Below are positions 21,076 through 31,300 of a stretch of DNA of 64,000 nucleotides, piece by piece. A program made the translations under genes and the position numbers. Under the pieces are notes generated by a model. The model was given only the letters and a program-made list of their open reading frames with translations. It ran no database searches and was not told where the DNA came from. The stretch is taken from NCBI GenBank assembly GCA_004194705.1, contig SADC01001282.1:434001-498000 (forward strand). Reading direction: 5' to 3'. Every line of letters starts with the position of its first letter. The first letter of the stretch is position 1. Source of the stretch: Ditylenchus dipsaci. Its lineage: Eukaryota; Nematoda; Chromadorea; Rhabditida; Anguinidae.

Positions 21076-23558
21076 GAAGGCCATTTTCTGTAAAATGTAT
21101 CAAGTTGATGTATCAAGTCGATAGTGTATCAAGTCGATGTATCAAGTCGACAGTGTATCAAGTCGATGTATCAAGTCGATAGTGTATCAAGTTGATGTAT
21201 CAAGTCATAATTTGTATCAAGTCGTATGGCGTCCATTCGGAATATCTGCAGTAAGAATAAAGTGCTTTATGAATCTGATGGTGAATTCCGCAACTGGACA
21301 AACTTGGTAGCTGCTATTGCATTCGTCCCTGTCAAAGAAGTTTCAGAAGTTTTTGAAATTCTAAGGTGACAGATAAATATTAATAGATCCTCTACGTTTT
21401 TTAAATTTTCTGTATAGACAGTATAGCAATGAATCAGAGAACGTACAGGAGCTCAGTCCTTTTCGGATTACTTTGAAGATGTCTACGTTGGTCGCATCGA
21501 AAAAGGAACAGAGCGCAAGAAGCCTAGGTGATTTATTTAGTACTATCGACAGAAATGGGAACAGATTTCTTCAAGGTACGCAATGGAGAAATGGAGCGTG
21601 CACCAGCTTGTGAGAGAAAATGAGCCTCGGACAAATAATGGTATTGAATCTTTCAATGGGCAGCTGTTTCATATTACAATCGGGAAGCTTTTAACAGCTG
21701 TAATGGATGAACACATTTTTGCTGATCAGCGTGTGTCCTCTTACTGGTCTGGTGGAAACACTCTTCGCCGCAACAATGCTCACCTTCAGTTGAGTGAAAG
21801 ACTTAGAAAAATTGTGCAAAGTATGGTTCTCGACCGAAGATGGAATACTTGAAATCGATTGCTCACAACTTGGGTGGTTTCCTCGTAGAGAAGAAGATTG
21901 AGGCTGAGCAACTAGGTAAGATTTTTGCATTAAAGTAAAAGTGCTACTAAGCAATCTGATTTTAGCAGTCAAAAGGCCGAAAAGCGTAATTATTCAAAGC
22001 GATTGCCAAGTGATCACGGAGATTAGGACAGGCAGAATGCTGATTTTCGAACCGTTCGACCAAGATATACAAGATGAGTTGTGCGTGAGCTTCAATCTAT
22101 AAGTCGGTAAAATACGTCTGGAAACAAGCTGAGGTAAATCTATTTTAACAGCGAAGAGTTTAAACCGAAGAGTTTCAAGCGTATAGAGGGGGATGGCAAC
22201 TGCTTATTCCGGTTAAAATAGCTTTTGATGCGGCGAATCTTGTAATATCTATAGGAGCATAAGTTATTGCATCTCGTCTACTTAAGATAATCACGAAAAA
22301 GTGCGTCATCTGATTGTAAAATTTTTGAAGGATAACCCCAACAATGAATAGATAAGTAAAGTTTTCGTGTTATGCTAGTTATAAATATGGTATTTTGTAT
22401 TTTCAGATCTTTAACAACGAAATGAGTCGTGTGAAAATATGGAGATCGCTGCGAAAAATCCCTTAGATGCAAACAAATATGGTTCGACAGTGCACATCAT
22501 TGCGGCGGCAAAGCTCCTTGATGTCAATATTCTCACCTACAATGAAGCTATTGGCTGGACTCTTTACACACCAGACATCAAGACTGGACCTTCAGTTAGT
22601 TTTTTAAAGTTTTACCTATTTCTCATGACCTTGTTTACAGGCTGAACTACTTCAAGATGATGAGAAGCCAACTTACTCGTTATATTACAATGGTTCGCAC
22701 TTCGATGTTATTCTCGGAATTTAGTATTTTTCTTTATGTTATTGTATGTATTTTCGGTACTTTATGTTGTTTGTCTTCGATTCAATCAATAAAATGAGTT
22801 GCAGCTAATTCATAGGAGTCATAGGAGAAAGTCATAGGAGTCATATCTCCAGTCATAGGAGAAATCTTATGGTTAGCTGGGAGATGAGAATTCAGGAGCT
22901 TTTTGTTGTACAGCTTGTAAAAGATCCAGAAGCTCTTTTAAATATCCAAAATTACTAACAATTAAATAAAAAAGGTCATTAAAACTGCATAAAACCACTA
23001 AAAGTAAAAATACCAATACAGAATTCTTGATAAAACGGCACGGGACCAGTCTGAGTGCCGGTTTATCTGTTGTAACCTTAGTTGAATTTATTTGCTGGAT
23101 AAGATTTTTCACAAGGCTGGTTGGCTGAAAGTTGTACCAGTTGAAAGAGAGCTTATTGTATGCAATTAGACGCTAAAACACAAAAAACTGGTTTTAATAA
23201 ATTTGTTGACCAATTGACCTGTAGGTCAAATGACTTGTTGATCAATTGACCTGTAGACCAATTGACTTGTAGATCAATTGACCTGTAGATCAATTGAGCT
23301 GTAGATCAATTGACCTGTAGATCAATTGACCTGTAGATCAATTGACCTGTAGATCAATTGACCTGTAGGTCAATTGACCTGTTGATCAATTGACCGTTGA
23401 TCAATTGACCGTTGATCAATTGACTGCACCCCATTTTGCGGGCATAAAGGGTAATTTGCGGGCAGAAAAAAGTACCATCCATTATTTTGCTAAAATATGT
23501 CTTTCCTGCTTTGCTGTGTCGGTCTCAACATTTCAAAATTTCAGTTGAGCTCTTCTCT

Positions 23559-23964
23559 ATGGACACCGAAAAATCTGTTGAAAGCAAGCAGGAAACATTT
23601 TTGGGGAGTGTAATCGCTTATTCGCTGGCAGGTCCCAGTTATCTTACATTTTCATCGATTTAATTTTTTTATTTTCAGATATACCTCGGAGGACAAGAGC
23701 TATGTGGATGCAATCAAGGAACCGATCATGATCCATCCGTATTTCGCGCAGAATCCTCGTTTTAGAGGCAGAGGTTGGTATTTTGAAATCTCAGTTTAAG
23801 CCTGTTATTAATTCATCTGCTTTTTTTTAGACAGAAATTCCATGAACTCATTCTCAAGCACGCCCAATTCAGATGTTTCTCGTGCCCTGGCACGGTTGGT
23901 TCTGTTGCCTCTCCTCAAATGTCTCCTTGGCAAGAAGGTCAAAAGAGAACCTGAAAGTACCTAG
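23559..23964 (+). CDS. RAMAC-like small protein (RNMT-activating type)
   Basis: Three short exons: 23559-about 23627, about 23680-23775, about 23831-23964. The first two junctions give NRLFAGRYTSEDKSYVDAI, which aligns with the conserved start of RAMAC/FAM103A1 (an FAxRFTxxDxxY-type motif), followed by the Arg/Gly-containing PRFRGR. RAMAC binds and activates the mRNA cap guanine-N7 methyltransferase. To join the ATG to this motif one G must be added to the GGGG run near 23600, the same kind of lesion as elsewhere. The last exon (RNSMNSFSSTPNSDV) matches nothing I recognise and its frame is uncertain. A much better RAMAC copy lies at 38408-39603. It starts only about 80 bp after the outer transposon boundary. 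Confidence 0.5.
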
Positions 23965-24579
23965 GAAGTATCTTTACTTATCATTCTTTGCTGCTCTTCA
24001 TTGGAGTTTGTCTAGTTTTTTGCGTTGCATTATAAAAATTTTATTGGATTTGTGTATTTTTTAGAATACTGGCCCCTTGGAATTTCCCTTGAATTCTCAG
24101 CGGTCTTTTGGGCCCTTTGTGGGTACGCGACGTTTCGCCCGATAACCGTTCCTCTAAAAAACGTTTCGCCCAAATATACTATTTTCAATAAATTGTAATC
24201 CATGTTTAAATAGTTTATAAAAAATACTCACTTTACCGCACCCAATTTCTCGTAACGAAAAATCCCAGTGCAGCTTGAACTAAGTTCTACATTGAGCCAG
24301 AAAACACGTTCAAGCTGTCTTAAATAACAAACGCTGGCCTACTCTCGCACCTAAGCAAAAGCGGGGTAGTTTAGGAACACCTACCCCAGTCAATTTTGGC
24401 ACACCCACCCAGTCAATTTGCTTTGGTTCCTCAAGCTAATTTTGTGGACATCCAAATTCACAGCTTGTGCCCGGATATTACTGAGTGAACCAAAAAGCTA
24501 ACTTCTTTATTTTAACCTATTCGCCTGAGTATCCATTCACCGGAGGTATTCACTCATCTAAAAATACTTCTATATACCT

Positions 24580-24720
24580 GTTACATATAGGTCAAATTAC
24601 GACAATTTCTATACGATCTACACGTGTAGCGCAGTGGGTTAGCTTCCCACTTTTTACGTTACAACAATTGGCGCAGTCGAAAGTTCGATCCCGCATGGGT
24701 CCCGGACATTTAATATTTCA
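24580..24720 (+). repeat. tRNA-derived SINE-like repeat, uninterrupted copy
   Basis: Box A TAGCGCAGTGG (24627-24637) and box B GTTCGATCC (24683-24691) match the RNA polymerase III internal promoter consensus, but the intervening sequence does not fold into an obvious tRNA. The left part, from GTTACATATAGG to GTTACAACAA, is repeated at 25101-25162 plus 26618-26646, where a transposon interrupts it. Confidence 0.65.
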
Positions 24721-25162
24721 AAAAAAAATTCCTCCCATTACATTACATTTCGAAGAAATACCGCTGAGCCTCAGAGCCATGTGTTCAGACCCTCCTGCGC
24801 AATAAAAGAGCTCCGGAGTTATAAACAGAACCACCGGTCTGCCCGCGGTGATTTACTGCTAATACGAGGTCACGTTACCCATCAGTCACCGAAAACCAAT
24901 TAATTCATAAAGGAGGAAGTAGGTGTGAAATGCACTGAAACAATCGAAATAATTGCATGGCCCTGTCTCTGTACACTTCTTACAAGAGGTTTGGTAGGGG
25001 AGACTCATCTTAGCGGGATGTTTACTCCGGATTCCTAATAGCCCTGCGAACGGTTCCAATAAGTCCATCGAAATATACATTCATACTTAAAAGGGGAGAT
25101 GTTACATATAGGTCAAATTACGACAATTTCTATAAGATCTACACGTGTAGCGCAGTGGGTTA

Positions 25163-26617
25163 TGGGATGCCCCCAATGCATCCGTGTCCGTGTCCGCGTC
25201 CGTGACACGGACCGTATTTTCATGCACAATGAGCCGTATCCGTGTCCGTAAAACGGGCCGTAAAGTCGGGCCGTGAAACCGTCCGTGGATTTCCACACAA
25301 TGAGCCGTATCCGTGTCCGTGTAACGGACCGTGATACGGTCCGTCAAATTTTTGCGCCGATTTTTTTAGTTAGCAGGTAAATTAATTTTTTTGCATACCG
25401 CTTTCAGTTTAATCGAACGCCCAAATTCATGAGCAGCGTTCCTGTAAAAAAACATCGGAAATTTTTTTGTGAAAATATGAAATGCAGAGTTGATACTTTT
25501 TCGACACGGACCGTGTTTTTTGTACGGTCCGTGTAGAATACGGATTTTTGCAAAAAAAAATTTTTTGAGAATTTGACCAAAAGGCAGCAAAAAGTGTAAC
25601 TAATGCGAGAAACAGTACCTAGCAACTCACAAAAACAACGAAAACTAGTTTTATGCTCATCTGATTGGTTAGTACTTTCTTCAATGAACATTCGTTGGAC
25701 AAATTATTTGTGCACTAATTTCAAAACCTAAGTTAATCCTGTCAATTTCCGAAATCTGATAAAGATGAGTAAAAGGAAATTCGTTATTATAATACGATTC
25801 GATACGAGCCGGAACAACATCAATACAGCCTACCAAATTTATTCACTAATTGACATTCAGCAAGAGAACATTTTTTCCTACTATTCTACAACATCCTTTC
25901 TTGCCATTCTACAGCGCCAACTCCATTAACAAAATTCACTAGTTTGTTACGCACGCAAATTGCCTCGATCCCGGATCTAGTGATTTGACGAGGTTGCACC
26001 GGCTGACAAACTGCTTCAGGCACCAGTCTTCTCCACATTCCATTTGACTGGTCTCTTTCATCGGCTAGCCTCAGCGGGTCAATGGAGCATTCATCTAGGC
26101 AGTAGTTGTGAAGAGCCGCAATTGCGCAAGCTATTCCATCGAATTTGGGCTCCTTTTCCATCTATAGTTTAGCAAACGATAATGAGTACATCAATTAGCA
26201 AACACATTTTAAAGACGAACCGGGAAATCCAGCAACATGTGCAATTTTCTTCCACGTTTGAGTCTTGTCGTGCGTCTTATATTTGTCCATCGACTTGTCG
26301 TAGATGTATGGATGTCCTTGGATGACAGCAATCAGGTCATCATTGAGAATCTTCTTTCCTGTTTTGATATCCATGTTGGGCCTGATAAAAAATAATAATT
26401 AAGGGTAGCCAGGGACAATAAATAAAAAACAATCGTACAAACGAAAAAACAGTACCAACAAAAAATCACCCGTGTCGTAGTCCGTAAAATCGTCCGTGTT
26501 TGCGGCCCGTTTTACGGACACGGATACGGCCGATTGGTGGAAATACACGGACCGTTTCACGGCCCGCGTTTACGGACACGGATACGGACACGGACACGGC
26601 CCATTGGGGGCATCCCA
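25163..26617 (-). mobile_element. PIF/Harbinger-type element, TTA target duplication
   Basis: Perfect 16-bp terminal repeats TGGGATGCCCCCAATG, followed on both sides by variable CCGTGTCCGTGTCCG arrays. TTA lies at 25160-25162 and 26618-26620, the 3-bp duplication expected of the Harbinger superfamily, and the adjacent repeat copy provides the empty site. It encodes a MADF exon and the end of a nuclease but not the catalytic part, so it is an internally deleted, non-autonomous copy. A further inverted pair of CACGGACCGTGTT sits near 25505. Confidence 0.9.
25886..26374 (-). pseudogene. MADF domain joined to Harbinger nuclease C-terminus
   Basis: Exon 26221-26374 encodes a MADF DNA-binding domain: LIAVIQGHPYIYDKSMDKYK, then TWKKIAHVAG. 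Exon 25886-26161 starts in the helix IACAIAALHNYCLDE, which corresponds to the ALHN helix near the end of Harbinger (DDE_Tnp_4) nucleases, and ends VRNKLVNFVNGVGAVEWQ, the typical VREKL..YF...G.VPWQ tail. Complete Harbingers normally carry a nuclease and a separate Myb/SANT- or MADF-like protein; here about 300 nuclease codons with the DDE triad are gone. The junction leaves one base out of phase, so the two exons may not be translated together. Confidence 0.75.
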
Positions 26618-27253
26618 TTAGCTTCCCACTTTTTACGTTACAACAATACCTAGCCCACCTAGGCATTCAGTACTACTACCTAGGCACTTTCACCTGAGTC
26701 TCGATACTTAGGCAATGCCTTTTTACTAACGACTGAGCAGATTTACATAGATTTAACAACCTGGGCGCCACCTGGATACCTTACAAGATATAAAACAACT
26801 CCATAAATTAGGGCTCCTGCAAGTTTAAACACTGTCTTAGCATTATCAAACCGTGTTCAGGACACGATTCTGGATAGGATACATTGATTACCGTATAACC
26901 TCTATTAATCCCCCACCCTCTATTAAACCCCCACACTCTAATAATCCACCACACCCCCCCCCCCAAGGAGGGTTAAACAATGATCCCCCACCCTCTAATG
27001 ATCCCCCTTTCCGATTTTAAGGGCGGCTACGCCGCTTTTCGTTAACGTTCTTCTAGTTAATTTTCATGTTAAAACTTAATGTTGTCATTCCACGAACGTG
27101 ACCTTGATCCGATATCATTCAGCTTTCATTTTGAACAGCTATTTTTATTGATGTTTTCAAAGAATTTCATTTTTGTTACTAGGGTAGCAGCCTTCTTCTT
27201 CATCGTCTTGCCATCTCGATCTAGTTCTTATTTCTGATCTTGCAAAAAATTTC

Positions 27254-28073
27254 GGGTACAGGCTGATTGGTCGCTACATAACTGGCCATTTACAGAACTG
27301 GCAGTTTACAGGATTCGTCGTCACAAAATTGGTCGTTTACAAAACTGGCCGTTTACAGAATTGGTCTTGTACAGAATTGGTCGTTTACAGGATTGGCATT
27401 TCAAGAAGTAATCAATGAATTAATGGGTGACCTTTATATCATTGGCAACCAATGCCAGATCAAACATAGTTCAAGTCAAGAATTGAGCAAACAGAAATTT
27501 TCGAACCCTGGATCAACAATGAAACACAAAAATGGCCTCTTTTATTCCCCGTCGACAATAATAGCAATAACAAAATTTTCAATACTCAAAGCTCCCTCAT
27601 CGCCTGAACCAGTCCATGAGCCCATTACTTTCGCTGAAGCCTTTCCTCCTCGGCGTTGACCCATCGCTGAATTTGACGAAGAATACGACGATCTTTGGCT
27701 GATTGTGCTTCTAAATTGAGTGTGATGGAGATTTAATAAGATGAGGGGAAAGACGCTGAACAATGTGATGGCAGAGAGAGAATGACTGACAGAGACGAAA
27801 CGATGTTTGGCATGCTATCAACCCCAACTAAGTGTTACCCTAACATGTAACCCCAACTAAAGAAGTTGCGCTTTCGCAAACGACCAATTCTATAAACGGC
27901 CAGTTTTGTGACGACCAATTCTGTAAACGACCAATTCTGTAAACGGCCAGTTTTGTAAACGACCAATTCTGTAAACGACCAGTGTTGTGACGAACAATTG
28001 TGTAAACGACCAATTCTGTAAACGGCCAGTTTTGCAAACGGCCAGTTTTGTAGCGACCGATCAGCCTGTACCC
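27254..28073. mobile_element. Array-ended element, TGGTCGTTTACA units, 8-bp duplication
   Basis: Ends are GGGTACAGGCTGATTGGTCG and its near-complement, with inverted arrays of AATTGGTCGTTTACA/AACTGGCCGTTTACA (27265-27400 and 27875-28060). AAAATTTC lies on both sides (27246-27253 and 28074-28081). The core on the minus strand (27630-27720) reads AKDRRILRQIQRWVNAEEER, a charged helix with a protein-like look, probably a captured fragment. Not otherwise identified. Confidence 0.8.
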
Positions 28074-28084
28074 AAAATTTCCAG

Positions 28085-29470
28085 GCTCTTCGAGGCTTGA
28101 GTTCAGAATCCCCCCCCCCCCACGGGACTGATCAGGTGGAGGAGATAACTTCATATTCGTGTTTCTCGACCCCGATTTTATGAGAAAGCCAGCTGTTTTT
28201 CTGATTCTGAGAAAAAAATATTTTTTCGAACCACAGGGGGGGGGGGGGAATATCATGGTTTTTTAGTCAAAATTTGAAAAATTTGAATTGGCGCCTTTTG
28301 AATTTTAAAGGAATAAGGGCTGTATTGGGAGGGAGGGAATAAAAGGGGGCCACTTTTATGGCAGAACGTCAAAAATTCAAAATTTTTGTACTCTTCGCCT
28401 GCCTCACCATGTTTTTCAACTGGGCCGTGGCAAAAAGAGACTCTATATGCATTTCATGGTCAAGAGTGCTTCTCGGAATCATGTCTAAGGTAAGTGTATG
28501 CGCGCATCTTTTACTCTCAAGCCCCCTGCACCCCTTCGAGGGCGCAGGGGCTTGGGGCTTGGAGTTGAGACGCGCACACCCACATACCTCAGACACAAAT
28601 CACTCGAAAGTGACTCTGGATGCATGAAAAAGCATGCATACCAGAGTTTATTTATGCGGTAGGCCCCAGTATTCAAAACTATGTTCAACATCTTCTTGCT
28701 AGTGGCCCTCTATGATTAGTGGCCCCTTTTATTCCCTTCCCTCCCTATACAGCCTTATTCCCTTTAAAATTCAAAAGGAGCCAATTTTAATTTTTCAAAT
28801 GTTGACTAAAAAACCATGATACCCCCCTGTGGTTCAAATTTTTTTTCTTCTCAGAACCAAAAAAACGCGAGGCTTTCTCATGAAATCGGGGTCGAGAAAC
28901 ACGAATAGAGTGGGTGGATCGAGCGTGGCGGGCAATTGTCAAATCGTCTAAAGGTAGATCTTAATATTTCAACGCAGTTATTAAGTTTGCGCCCTCGATC
29001 AGAATCAGAAGATATGCGAATAGCGTGCTTCAAACCAGGTAGGTCAATCGAAGAGGGTTGCACTAACGAATGTATTATTCCCTTCCCTCCCAATACAGCC
29101 CTTATTCCCTTTAAAATTCAAAAGGCGCCAATTCAAATTTTTCAAATTTTGACTAAAAAACCATGATATTCCCCCCCCTGTGGTTCGAAAAAATATTTTT
29201 TTCTCAGAACCAAAAAAACGCGCGGCTTTCTCATGAAATCGGGGTCGAGAAACACGAATATGAGGTTATCTCCTCCAGCTGATCAGTCCCCGTGGGGGGG
29301 GGATTCGTTACTGCAACCCTCTTCGATTGACCTACCTGGTTTGAAGCACGCTATTCGCATATCTTCTGATTCTGATCGAGGCGCAAACTTAATAACTGCG
29401 TTGAAATATACCTTTAGACGATTTGACAATTGCCCGCCACGCTCGATCCACCCACTCTTAGGCGACCTCA
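28085..29470. repeat. Compound inverted repeat around a family A copy
   Basis: Block 28090-28350 (CACGGGACTGATCAGG, TCGTGTTTCTCGACCCCGAT, a G-run, AATAAGGGCTGTATTGGGAG) recurs inverted at 28715-28905 and again at 29070-29300. A second unit, GATCGAGCGTGGCGGGCAAT through TAGGTCAATCGAAGAGGGTT (28915-29070), is mirrored at 29315-29455. It looks like an element with several rounds of inverted duplication. Confidence 0.65.
28425..28690. repeat. Family A repeat, full copy with GC-rich hairpin
   Basis: Palindromic: GGAATCATGTCTAAGGTAAG ... a stem of CAAGCCCCCTGCACCCC/GGCGCAGGGGCTTGGGG ... CACATACCTCAGACACAAAT, then GAAAGTGACTCTGGATGCAT and ATGCGGTAGGCCCCAGTATT. The GC-rich hairpin stands out from AT-rich surroundings. 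Same architecture at 37100-37350 and 62255-62465. Confidence 0.75.
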
Positions 29471-29811
29471 AATGCTGGCGCCTTTGGATTGCCTTTGAAT
29501 TGCATCCGTATATTCGACAAGGGAAATGAACACTGGGTAATGTACCAAAATGGTGTGAACAAAACGAACAACTTTATCTGCTGTGTTCTTAGCATTTGCA
29601 CTTCTAGGTTCATGACATCCGGATGAAAGAAAAATATGTTATCGTTATTATCAACCCTATATAAATAAAGCGCTATGTCCGTGTGTATGTCACGTTTTTT
29701 ATGAAGCCTGTATTTTAATCTTTAAACATCTATATCAGTTAAAGTATAGTTAAAGTATTTAAGTATTCGGTTTACTTTTTTCTAGGGAGTAATAAGTATG
29801 TCACGAGAGTA

Positions 29812-30031
29812 CAGGGTGGTCTTAAAATAACGTTACACTTAATTTTTCAAAGAAATTTATTAAAGAAACATAAAATTTATTCAAAATGACCACCATTGGC
29901 ATTGATACAGGCCTTTAAGCGCTTTGGAAAATTATCGACGATGGTAAAAATAATATACAATGCAAAATATCGTTGTATTCAAATCGAATAAAAAAAGTTT
30001 TCAAGTGTAACGTTATTTTAAAACCACCCTG
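29812..30031 (-). mobile_element. Deleted Tc1/mariner element keeping the transposase C-terminus
   Basis: 220 bp, CAGGGTGGTCTTAAAATAAC to its complement, flanked by TA (29810-29811 and 30032-30033). The minus strand still encodes VDNFPKRLKACINANGGHFE and a stop. The RLxxCIxxxGGHFE end is typical of Tc1/mariner (IS630-like) transposases, so this is a deletion derivative of an autonomous element, not an unrelated MITE. Confidence 0.85.
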
Positions 30032-30767
30032 TAGTTGAAAATGTTAGAAAAGTGAGTAGATATGTCAGAAAAGGTATTAGACAATAAATTAAAAAGGCAG
30101 CAGACCCGACAGGGGCCATCACGTACTCGTGAACAATAGACCACAAAAAACCTGTTCAGTTATTCTGATTGCTATATCACTAACAATGTTTAAGAAATAA
30201 TAAAACTGGCGTTGCGTAGAGTTGAGAGACTCGGCATCGCTACCAGAAGCGACGGAAGAGATGTTGGGAAGACATTCGCGCTACTAGGGTTCACACTTCG
30301 GCTGTGTCGGAGAGCAGCTGTACAGCTGAAGTCGCTTTTTGAAAATCAATTGGCTTTGTGAATATAAAAAAAATTCACACAGAAAAAAAAACTAATGAAA
30401 ATGAGCAAAAAGTGAGACTAAAAGCGAGACGTCAAGTACACGCGAGACAAAAATGTAGGTGGAATTTTAAATTCCATGAATCAGAATTATAGTCTTTTGA
30501 AATAAAAATTTTCAGAAATTTCCGGCGCCGAAAAGGTTGAAATATATTCCCCACCCTCTATTAATCCCCCACTCTCTAATAATCCCCCACTCTCCGAGGG
30601 GTTTGATTAATAATCCCCTTGGGGGATTAAAAGAGGTTATACAGTATTAACTGCTTTTAGGCGCTTTTCTGGCGCAAAAACACTTTTTTTGGCGCAAATC
30701 CAATTTTTTGGCACAAATTTTTGTTTTACTTCATTAAATAAAAATTTTCAACTTTTTCAAAAAGTTT

Positions 30768-30985
30768 TAACGTCATCATGTAGCCCTGCTATTCTAGTTT
30801 CTGATGAGGTATCATTTATTGCATAATCTTGAAAAAATGTAATACAAAAAGGTAAAAGTATGAACCAAATTGTTGTTCTGATTTGGTTCATACTTTTGGC
30901 TTTTGTATTACATTTTTCAAAGGTGATGCAATAAATGATACCTCATTGGAAACTAGAGTCGCAGGGCTACATGATGAAGTTAAAA
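30768..30985. mobile_element. Palindromic MITE with CATGTAGCCCTGC arms
   Basis: The arms ACGTCATCATGTAGCCCTGC and its complement surround TGAGGTATCATTTATTGCAT stems. Diverged relatives: 16630-16850 (halves separated), and 61090-61310 with the same TGTAGCCC/GGGCTACA arms. It is flanked by GGCGCAAA- and GCGGATTT-type arrays. Confidence 0.65.
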
Positions 30986-31024
30986 ATTTCAAAAAAAGTT
31001 GAAAATTTGGCGAGCACTCAGTTG

Positions 31025-31300
31025 CGGATTTTTTTTTGCGTATCCACATATGCGGATCGAACTTATGCGTATTTTACGCTTGCGAATTCCACACTTGCGG
31101 ATTTGTTCTTCCGGATTATCACTTGCGGATTCCACATTTGCGGATTTTCATCTGCGGATTTTTTTTGCTCATTCCACACTTGCGGATTCCTCTTTTTCAG
31201 ATAATTACTTGTGGATTCTGCTTTTGCGGATTTTAACTTGCGGATTTTTTTTGCGGATTCCACATTTGCGGATTTTCATCTGCGGATTTTTTTGCTCATA
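31025..31300 (+). repeat. TGCGGATTTT/TGCGGATTCCACA tandem array
   Basis: About fourteen imperfect units of the type ACTTGCGGATTCCACATTTG in direct orientation. It resembles the subterminal arrays of the array-ended elements, but no inverted partner or duplication was found. It runs straight into the MULE remnant at about 31300. Confidence 0.7.

Larger units (their letters stand above)
18233..21234 (+). mobile_element. Inner MULE, 3.0 kb, perfect 9-bp target duplication
   Basis: The TIRs (18240-18395 and 21095-21226) are about 150 bp long, made of alternating TCGACTTGATACA and TCAACTTGATACA units, and nearly identical in reverse orientation. Starts GGTATATC; the right end reads GGACGCC inward. 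ATTCGGAAT lies on both sides (18224-18232 and 21235-21243); removing the element and one copy restores the reading frame of the outer transposase. A family A fragment (20925-21075) has landed inside its 3' part. Confidence 0.95.
17161..22724 (+). pseudogene. FLYWCH + MULE transposase + OTU protease, split by insertion
   Basis: Outer transposon gene. Exon 17161-17320 and the start of 17377-17608 encode a FLYWCH zinc finger (YWRC, CKCPG, then HPSITSEHN). Exon 17710-18063 is the MULE core: CDATYEVVPLLFGQ, VPMVFVLMNRK and VVDFEKAEWNAF supply the catalytic Asp positions. Exon 18167-18232 (CFFHLRQSLIRN) is cut by the inner MULE and resumes at 21244 with matching frame. Downstream are YFEDVYVGR, EPRTNNGIESFNGQL, and a C-terminal OTU-type cysteine protease: GDGNCLFR near 22180-22200 (Asp/Cys) and GSHFDVI near 22700 (His). 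An OTU tail on an animal MULE is unusual; plant MULEs with a ULP1 protease are a known parallel. Single-base losses break the frame at least three times, and a TAA falls in the OTU part (SSTxDNHEK). AATAAA at 22788. Activity is excluded by the insertion. Confidence 0.85.
16924..23432 (+). mobile_element. MULE with GATCAATTGACC-array TIRs (host of inner MULE)
   Basis: The left TIR array (16930-17010) and right TIR array (23200-23430) are built from about 12-bp units such as GGTCAATTGATCAACA in opposite orientation. Termini are GGGGCTCTAGG and CTGCACCCC. The left terminus GGGCTCTAGGT is shared with the element at 50581-57128. No exact target duplication is visible (only ATTTT-like flanks). It encodes the FLYWCH-MULE-OTU gene at 17161-22724. 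Length without the 3-kb insertion is about 3.5 kb. Confidence 0.8.
16511..23480. mobile_element. Outermost array-ended element enclosing the MULE stack
   Basis: The left end GGACGATACTTTTTTCTGCC matches the complement of the right end (GGATGGTACTTTTTTCTGCC), each followed by CCGC-containing repeats. It is flanked by ATTATTTT on both sides (16503-16510 and 23481-23488), a perfect 8-bp duplication. Its own sequence is only about 410 bp on the left and 50 bp on the right; the rest is the inserted MULE at 16924-23432. Confidence 0.7.
25101..26646 (+). repeat. Second copy of the SINE-like repeat, split by Harbinger
   Basis: 25101-25162 and 26618-26646 together equal the first 88 bases or so of the copy at 24580, joined exactly at GGGTTA/GC. 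This is the filled site for the insertion at 25163-26617. Beyond GTTACAACAA the two copies diverge, so box B is lacking here. Confidence 0.8.
26890..30645. mobile_element. ACCGTATAACCTCTATTAATCC end pair (possible 3.7-kb element)
   Basis: The left end ACCGTATAACCTCTATTAAT plus CCCCCACC repeats (26890-27010) is mirrored at 30545-30645, which ends TTAAAAGAGGTTATACAGT. Between them lie an array-ended element, a two-sided repeat with a family A palindrome, and a Tc1 remnant. The ends could also come from two separate short MITEs, so the element as a whole is inferred. Confidence 0.45.

Noticed and set aside
23200..23430. CRISPR-like array of GATCAATTGACCTGTA
   Set aside because: No unique spacers, the unit is 14-16 bp, the inverse array is at 16930-17010, and the context is eukaryotic.
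30935..31260. Cys/Phe/His-rich repeated frame (LRIPHLRIF type), possible repeat protein
   Set aside because: It is translation of the TGCGGATTCCACA tandem array in three frames; the repeat period is not matched to one frame and there is no start context.
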